Origin: JBOHHM01 sp050725495 | Lineage (GTDB): Bacteria > Pseudomonadota > Gammaproteobacteria > Burkholderiales > Burkholderiaceae_C | DNA length: 10,598 bases | Assembly: GCA_050725495.1 (NCBI GenBank) | Contig: JBOHHM010000100.1 | Location: 1-10,598 of the forward strand | Direction: 5' to 3' | Shown: piece after piece, positions 6,582-10,598 of the stretch | How positions within the stretch are numbered: position 1 is the stretch's first letter | Layout: each line of letters opens with the position of its first letter | Made by a program: the position numbers and the translations under genes | The notes under the pieces: generated by a model | What the model was told of the DNA's origin: nothing | What the model saw: the letters and a program-made list of their open reading frames with translations, nothing else | Database searches by the model: none

Positions 6582-7517
6582 ATGTCTGTTCCTGCTTCCG
6601 CGCCTTCCGAAATGGCTTTCTTCAGCCTGCTGGCACGCACCGGCAGCTTCTCGGCCACAGCGCGCGAACTCGATGTGACCACGCCGGCCATCAGCAAGCG
6701 GCTGGCGCAAATGGAAGCGCGTCTGGGCGTGCCGTTGATGAACCGCACCACACGCCGCGTCAGTCTCACGCCCGAAGGCGAGATCTACCTGAGCCATGCC
6801 CGGCGCATCCTGGCCGAGATTGACGACATGGAGCAATTGGTCTCCAGTGCCGTGGCTGCGCCCAAGGGCTTGCTGCGTGTCAACGCCACGCTGGGCTTTG
6901 GCCGCAGCCACATCGCCCCCTTGATCTCGAGCTTCGTCAAGCGCCACCCGGAAGTGCAGGTGCAGCTCCAGCTCTCGGTCAACCCGCCGCCGCTGAGCGA
7001 GGATTCATTCGATGTCTGCCTGCGCTTTGGCGAGCCGCCGGATGCGCGCGTGATCGCGCGCAAGCTGGCACCGAACCGGCGCCTGCTGTGCGCCGCACCG
7101 GCCTACCTGGCCAAGCATGGCACACCCAAGGTGCCGAACGACCTCACGCGTCACAACTGCATCGGCATCCGCCAGGGTGACGAGGCCTATGGCATTTGGC
7201 GCCTGAGTTCAGGAAAGCGCACGGAAGTGGTGAAGGTGCGTGGCAACCTGAGCACCAGCGACGGCGAAATCGCGGTGAACTGGGCGCTGGACGGGCACGG
7301 CATCGTGATGCGCGCCGAATGGGATATTGCGCGTTACCTGCGCAGTGGCCGCCTGCGTCAGGTGCTGGAGCACTACCAGACGCCGCCAGCCGACATCCAT
7401 GCGGTCTATCCGCAGCGGCATCAGGTGTCTGCGCGGGTCAGGGCTTTTGTGGACTTTCTGGCCAGCCACTTCGAAAAATCCTCCGCGCGCGCTGCGGGCC
7501 TGGTGATCAACTGGTGA
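6582..7517 (+). CDS. LysR-family transcriptional regulator of the divergent tartrate/D-malate genes
   Basis: The 311-residue protein has an N-terminal winged helix-turn-helix (about 10-70): FFSLLARTGSFSATARELD, then TTPAISKRLAQMEARLGVPL and RTTRRVSLTPEG. A linker helix to about 95 and a LysR substrate-binding domain (about 97-300) follow. The sequence style (RVNATLGFGRSHIAPLISSF, FDVCLRFGEPPDARVIARKL) fits the CrgA/DmlR-like subgroup. Its arrangement, divergent from a tartrate/D-malate dehydrogenase gene, is that of Escherichia coli dmlR-dmlA, where DmlR activates dmlA. It probably responds to a hydroxydicarboxylate and activates ttuC-bug-ttuD while repressing itself through the dyad at 6523-6541. 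ATG 6582 has only a weak GGAT (6573-6576) ahead of it, so low constitutive translation is likely. The gene ends convergently with the ABC binding-protein gene, 52 nt away. Family is certain; ligand and target are inferred. Confidence 0.92.
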   Translation: MSVPASAPSEMAFFSLLARTGSFSATARELDVTTPAISKRLAQMEARLGVPLMNRTTRRVSLTPEGEIYLSHARRILAEIDDMEQLVSSAVAAPKGLLRVNATLGFGRSHIAPLISSFVKRHPEVQVQLQLSVNPPPLSEDSFDVCLRFGEPPDARVIARKLAPNRRLLCAAPAYLAKHGTPKVPNDLTRHNCIGIRQGDEAYGIWRLSSGKRTEVVKVRGNLSTSDGEIAVNWALDGHGIVMRAEWDIARYLRSGRLRQVLEHYQTPPADIHAVYPQRHQVSARVRAFVDFLASHFEKSSARAAGLVINW

Positions 7518-7538
7518 AGCTGTGCAGCACCGCCGGCC

Positions 7539-7569
7539 GCCTGGGAGCCGAGCGGCGCGCCGCCCAGGC
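7539..7569. terminator. GC-rich hairpin between convergent genes
   Basis: GCCTGGG (7539-7545) pairs perfectly with CCCAGGC (7563-7569), around a 17-nt loop that itself contains the palindrome CGGCGCGCCG (7553-7562). It lies between the LysR stop (7517) and the convergent stop at 7572-7570, directly against the latter. There is no T-run on either strand, so it could be a bidirectional 3'-end hairpin rather than a classical terminator. Confidence 0.4.
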
Positions 7570-8697
7570 TCACTGCCGGATGCGTCCTGATCCGTTGATG
7601 ATCGAAAGCTCGACGAATCTGGAGCCAGACCTCATGCCAGGCCTGAAACCGAGCTGATAGCCGCCCAGATCGAAGCTGTCAATGCTGTCCAGCGCCGATA
7701 CCAAACCTTCGCGGCTGACCTTGGCGCCCATGCGGCGCACCGCCTCCACGATCACTTTGCCGGCGATATAGCCTTCCATCATCGCGTAGCTCACCGGCAC
7801 TTCCAGGTTCGGCGTCTTGGCCACCGTGTCGCTGAACTCCTTGGCCAGCTTCCCCGAAATCTTGTAAGGATTGGGCGTGACTTGCGCGATGGCGATGCCC
7901 TGCATGTACTCCTCGGGCAAACGCTTGGCCAATTGCTCCACGTCAGCGCCAGAGTGCGCAAACAACTGCGCGCCGCCCCCTGCAGATCGATACTGCTCAA
8001 CAAAGCCCGCGGTGGCCGCTCCCGTGGCGACCAGAATCACGGCCTGCGGCGCTGCGGCCATGAAGGTCGAGACCGCCGCAGCCACTTTCGCTGTTCCTGC
8101 GGGATAGGAAGCCTTGGCCATGATGGTTGTGCCCGTGCGCTTCGTCACCTCCTCGGCGCTTGCAACCAGCGCGGCGGCGCCGGGACCCTCTTCGTAAAAG
8201 AGCCCAAGCCGGGTAATGCCTACCGTGACCAGATGCTCGGCGATCTTGTTGATTTCGTCGCGCAGGCCCGCGCGAACGCTGTAGACCCAAGGCGTCTCGG
8301 GCCTGATCTCGGCGCTGCGGTAGCCCACGAGGGCAATCTTTTCCTTTTCGAGCAGGTCCGAACCCACCAGGTCGGCAATGCTGCGGTTGCCGAAGTAGCC
8401 GGCGAGCACCAGGGGTCGGTTTTCGGCCAGCAACTGCCGGGTTGCGGCCAGCGTGTCCTCGGGGCGGCCGCCATCGTCCTTGCGCACCAGGGTGAACGTA
8501 TGACCGTTGACACCGCCGGCTTTGTTGACATTGTTGAGGTAGAGCTGGATGCCCGTCGAATACGCCCGTCCCTGGTTGGCTTCCAGCCCCGACAGGGGTG
8601 CGACCTGCCCAATGACGATCTGCGCGGCGCCCGCCACCTGCGACGCCAGCATCGCGGCACCAAGCGCCGCCACGCGAATGAGGGAGTGAACTTGCAT
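7570..8697 (-). CDS. Branched-chain amino-acid-type (LivK-like) ABC transporter periplasmic binding protein
   Basis: The 375-residue product is a type 1 periplasmic binding protein of the Peripla_BP_6/LivK family. Residues 1-25 form a signal peptide ending VAGAA before QIVIGQVAPLSG (26-37), the usual first strand. The pattern NQGRAYSTGIQLYLNNVNKAGGVNG (41-65), RKDDGGRPEDT (72-82) and the GYFGNRSIADL region (100-110) follow the family order. The C-terminal GSRFVELSIINGSGRIRQ is typical of the betaproteobacterial branch. The family delivers amino acids, amides, urea or aromatic acids to LivHMGF permeases, none of which is present. The neighbouring 8-oxoguanine deaminase suggests a purine- or ureide-like ligand, by position only. 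ATG 8697 was chosen because it starts the signal peptide and follows GAGGAG (8714-8709); an in-frame start at 8778 lacks this. The 11-nt spacer contains seven consecutive A's and is longer than usual. Confidence 0.9.
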   Translation of the reverse strand: MQVHSLIRVAALGAAMLASQVAGAAQIVIGQVAPLSGLEANQGRAYSTGIQLYLNNVNKAGGVNGHTFTLVRKDDGGRPEDTLAATRQLLAENRPLVLAGYFGNRSIADLVGSDLLEKEKIALVGYRSAEIRPETPWVYSVRAGLRDEINKIAEHLVTVGITRLGLFYEEGPGAAALVASAEEVTKRTGTTIMAKASYPAGTAKVAAAVSTFMAAAPQAVILVATGAATAGFVEQYRSAGGGAQLFAHSGADVEQLAKRLPEEYMQGIAIAQVTPNPYKISGKLAKEFSDTVAKTPNLEVPVSYAMMEGYIAGKVIVEAVRRMGAKVSREGLVSALDSIDSFDLGGYQLGFRPGMRSGSRFVELSIINGSGRIRQ

Positions 8698-8908
8698 TAT
8701 TTTTTTGTCTCCTCGGGTTTTCAACAAACTCAACGGGCAAACCACTGGCCGCATCGCCGTCTGAAACGACGCCGCCAAGCCAACGGGATGATTGCCGCCG
8801 ACGGGATGAAAGCACGGTCAGCCGGGAAAATCGATGAGGTATTTCACTTATGCGGATCCGCCGCGGCACGTGGTAGTCGCCATCGGGCCGCCAGCATGTG
8901 CAGCCAGA
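8698..8908. other. 211-nt gap between the deaminase and ABC binding-protein genes
   Basis: No gene is seen here. The gap holds the ABC gene's ribosome site, a T7 run on the + strand (8700-8706) and the direct repeat at 8779-8809. I see no clear -35/-10 pair. The length suggests the binding-protein gene has its own promoter rather than simply following the deaminase. Confidence 0.4.
8779..8809. repeat. Direct repeat (2 x 13 nt, 18-nt period) upstream of the ABC binding-protein gene
   Basis: GCCAACGGGATGA (8779-8791) and GCCGACGGGATGA (8797-8809) agree at 12 of 13 positions. They lie 82-112 nt upstream of the ABC gene's start. Two same-facing copies in a promoter-sized gap could be regulator half-sites, though a period of 18 is not a whole number of helical turns. 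Confidence 0.45.
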
Positions 8909-10300
8909 CTAGGCCCTGGCGCGACCCAACAGCTCCAGCGCCAGCGCGTTGTGCCGCTCCAGCAGCCGCTCGAGCTCCAGCGTGGTCAGGCGCCCTTCGC
9001 GCACCACCACGCGGCCGTTGACCACGGTGTAGGCCGCCTGCGGGCTGGCGCACAGCAGCAGCGAACCCACGGGGTCGTGCACCGCGCCGCCGGCAAAGCC
9101 CAGGCTGCGCAGGTCGAACAGGGCGAGGTCGGCGCACAGGCCGGGCGCGATCTGCCCGATGTCGCTGCGGCCCAGCACCTGGGCGCCGCCGCGCGTGGCC
9201 AGCGCCAGCACGTCGCGCGCCGTCATCTCGGCCGGACCCTGGTCGCAGCCGAAGGGCTCCAGCGAACGCCCGACGCGGGCCAGCAGCATCGCCTGGCGCG
9301 CCTCGTTGACCATGTGGGCCGCGTCGTTGCTGGCGCTGCCGTCCACACCGAGGCCCACGGGCACGCCGGCATCGATCATCTTGCGGACGGGCGCAATGCC
9401 CGAAGCCAGGCGCATATTGCTGCAGGGGCAGTGCGCTACGCCGGTTTGGGTTTTGGCAAACAGGTTGACACCGGCCGCATCGAGCTTGACGCAGTGCGCA
9501 TGCCAGACATCGTGGCCCAGCCAGCCGAGCTCCTGCGCGTATTCAGCCGGCATGCAGTTGAACTTCTCGCGGCTGTAGGCGATGTCGTGGTCGTTTTCGG
9601 CCAGATGCGTGTGCAGCCGCACCTTGTAGGCCCGCGCGAGCTTGGCCGATTCGCGCATCAGGTCGCGGCTCACGCTGAACGGCGAGCACGGCGCCACGCC
9701 GATCTGAACCATGGCGCCATGCGCGCTGTCGTGGTAGGCCTCGATCAGGCGCTGCGTGTCTTTCAGGATGAAGTCTTCATCTTCCACCACGCGGTCGGGC
9801 GGCAGTCCGCCCTGGCTCTGACCCACGCTCATGCTGCCGCGCGTGGCGGTGAAGCGCATGCCGATCTGCGCCGCGGCTTCGATGCTGTCGTCCAGCCGCA
9901 CGCCGTTGGGGTAGAGGTAGAGATGGTCGCTGCTGGTGGTGCAACCGCTCAGCAGCAGCTCGGCCATGGCGACCTGGGTGGACACGCGCACCATCTCGGG
10001 CGTGAGCCCGGCCCAGATCGGGTACAGGCCGCGCAGCCAGGAGAACAGTTCGGCGTTCTGCACCGCGGGAATCGCCCGGATAAGCGACTGATACATGTGG
10101 TGGTGCGTGTTCACCAGACCGGGCGTGACCAGGTGGCCACGCGCGTCGACCACCTCGTCGGTGGTTTGCGGCGCCTCGGCCTGCGGCGCGATCAGCTCGA
10201 TGCGATGGCCGCGAATGAAGATCGAGGCGTTCTTCAGCTCGCGGCGTTCATCATCGAGCGTGGCAACGCATTGCGCGTTCCTGATCAGCAGCGTGCTCAC
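8909..10300 (-). CDS. 8-oxoguanine deaminase (amidohydrolase, ATZ/TRZ-like)
   Basis: The 463-residue cytoplasmic protein is a metal-dependent amidohydrolase. An N-terminal small-barrel segment (STLLIRNAQCVATLDDERRE) leads to PGLVNTHHHMYQ with the metal pair H66/H68. HTHLAEN gives metal H232 and catalytic E235, VWHAHCV gives H269, and GLGVDGSASND gives D320. NTHHHMYQ, TSSDHLYLYP and VDGSASND are the pattern of the branch named 8-oxoguanine deaminase (formerly hydroxydechloroatrazine ethylaminohydrolase), characterised in Pseudomonas aeruginosa PA0142. The reaction is 8-oxoguanine + water to urate + ammonia. Relatives act on guanine or isoxanthopterin, so exact substrate is less sure than family. 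I chose GTG 10300, giving the usual MSTLLIRNA start 11 nt after the PuuD stop, over GTG 10342, which would overlap PuuD by 31 nt. No strong Shine-Dalgarno is present, suggesting coupled translation. Confidence 0.83.
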   Translation of the reverse strand: MSTLLIRNAQCVATLDDERRELKNASIFIRGHRIELIAPQAEAPQTTDEVVDARGHLVTPGLVNTHHHMYQSLIRAIPAVQNAELFSWLRGLYPIWAGLTPEMVRVSTQVAMAELLLSGCTTSSDHLYLYPNGVRLDDSIEAAAQIGMRFTATRGSMSVGQSQGGLPPDRVVEDEDFILKDTQRLIEAYHDSAHGAMVQIGVAPCSPFSVSRDLMRESAKLARAYKVRLHTHLAENDHDIAYSREKFNCMPAEYAQELGWLGHDVWHAHCVKLDAAGVNLFAKTQTGVAHCPCSNMRLASGIAPVRKMIDAGVPVGLGVDGSASNDAAHMVNEARQAMLLARVGRSLEPFGCDQGPAEMTARDVLALATRGGAQVLGRSDIGQIAPGLCADLALFDLRSLGFAGGAVHDPVGSLLLCASPQAAYTVVNGRVVVREGRLTTLELERLLERHNALALELLGRARA

Positions 10301-10311
10301 GCGAACGGTGC

Positions 10312-10598
10312 TCAGTCGAGCTTGGCGCCAGCCTGGAACCACTGGCCGATCAGCGCACGCTCGGCCTCGGTGATGCCCGTGCTGTTGTTCATGGGCATGA
10401 CCTTGGTGACCACGGCCTGCTGGTAGACCGCCTGCGCGTGCTGCTTGGCCAGCGCCGGCGAATCCAGCCTAACGTTCTTCATCTGGACCTGGGCGCCGTG
10501 GCACATGGTGCAGCGCTGCTCCAGCACCTTCTGCACGTCTTTGTACACAACCGGGGCTGCAGCCCCCGTCGCCGGGGCGGTAGTCGCTACAGAACTTG
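10312..10598 (-). CDS. puuD: Urate hydroxylase PuuD, C-terminal cytochrome c domain (partial, runs off window)
   Basis: The frame is open from the right edge to TGA at 10314-10312 and gives 94 residues. It starts with an Ala/Thr/Pro-rich linker (ATTAPATGAAAPVV), then a small c-type haem domain: VLEQRCTMCHGA with the CxxCH haem motif (CTMCH, 10512-10498), then AVVTKVMPMNN with candidate axial methionines, and ITEAERALIGQWFQAGA. The QQAVVTKxMPxxNxTGxTxxERALxxxWxxAG pattern is what I know from the C-terminal domain of membrane-bound PuuD proteins, where an N-terminal Urate_ox_N membrane domain hydroxylates urate and passes electrons to haem c instead of making hydrogen peroxide. A GTG at 10548 could be taken as the start of a 78-residue protein, but the upstream frame is open and linker-like, so it is internal. 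Gene order with the deaminase, 11 nt downstream, supports PuuD. The membrane part lies outside the window. Confidence 0.8.
   Translation of the reverse strand, partial: SSVATTAPATGAAAPVVYKDVQKVLEQRCTMCHGAQVQMKNVRLDSPALAKQHAQAVYQQAVVTKVMPMNNSTGITEAERALIGQWFQAGAKLD

Noticed and set aside
5054..6823. 589-residue + strand frame across bug, ttuC and the regulator start
   Set aside because: It crosses two real - strand genes and the operator region, is low in complexity and has no recognisable domain.
8698..8778. Longer N-terminus for the ABC binding protein starting at 8778
   Set aside because: The extra 27 residues precede a normal signal peptide, and the purine-rich ribosome site lies within them, just before ATG 8697.
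8909..10300. Triazine (hydroxydechloroatrazine) hydrolase acquired for herbicide breakdown
   Set aside because: This is an old annotation for the branch. The urate-pathway neighbours and ordinary codon use favour 8-oxoguanine deaminase, with no mobile-element signs.
10301..10342. GTG 10342 as the deaminase start
   Set aside because: It adds 14 atypical residues and overlaps puuD by 31 nt; GTG 10300 gives the standard family N-terminus.
8834..10426. 530-residue + strand frame opposite the deaminase
   Set aside because: It is antisense to a gene with all amidohydrolase metal ligands; the composition is His/Arg/Ala/Gln-rich and carries no motif.
10312..10548. Stand-alone 78-residue cytochrome starting at GTG 10548
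   Set aside because: It has no signal peptide, needed for c-type haem attachment, and the frame is open to the window edge, so it is the tail of a larger protein.

Overview
The window looks like a chromosomal stretch from a high-GC betaproteobacterium, most likely of the Burkholderiales/Comamonadaceae (Polaromonas, Variovorax, Rhodoferax, Acidovorax type). The grounds are strong G/C third-position bias, an orphan tripartite-tricarboxylate (Bug) binding protein, the mix of purine and tartrate genes, and a short AT-rich near-palindrome at a gene end of a kind I recall as common in that family. No RNA gene, IS element, CRISPR array or origin was seen.

Left end (1-2577, + strand): the last 60 codons of xdhA, then a complete xdhB, encoding the FAD and molybdopterin subunits of xanthine dehydrogenase. 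A 72-nt imperfect inverted repeat sits between them and supplies the xdhA stop codon. xdhC, often the next gene, is absent; about 410 nt without a convincing gene follow.

Middle (2978-7517): a tartrate/D-malate-type module. On the - strand it reads ttuC (tartrate/D-malate dehydrogenase), a periplasmic Bug solute-binding protein, then ttuD (class II glycerate 2-kinase). A divergent LysR-family regulator lies on the + strand. The 100-nt ttuC/lysR gap holds a perfect CCATTG-N7-CAATGG dyad that fits the LysR T-N11-A operator rule and overlaps a possible lysR promoter.

Right end (7570-10598, - strand): reading right to left, the cytochrome c tail of a urate hydroxylase (PuuD-type, cut by the window edge), then an amidohydrolase best read as 8-oxoguanine deaminase 11 nt downstream, then after 211 nt a branched-chain amino-acid-type ABC solute-binding protein with no transporter partners in view.

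Working together: xanthine dehydrogenase and 8-oxoguanine deaminase both make urate, and PuuD consumes it, so the two ends are one purine-catabolic locus. The tartrate module splits it. The two halves may meet at D-glycerate: ureide breakdown gives glyoxylate, which can go through tartronate semialdehyde to D-glycerate, the substrate of TtuD. That link is inference. I found no wholly unknown system; the points of interest are the locus architecture, the repeat fused to xdhA, the LysR operator and the putative glycerate junction.
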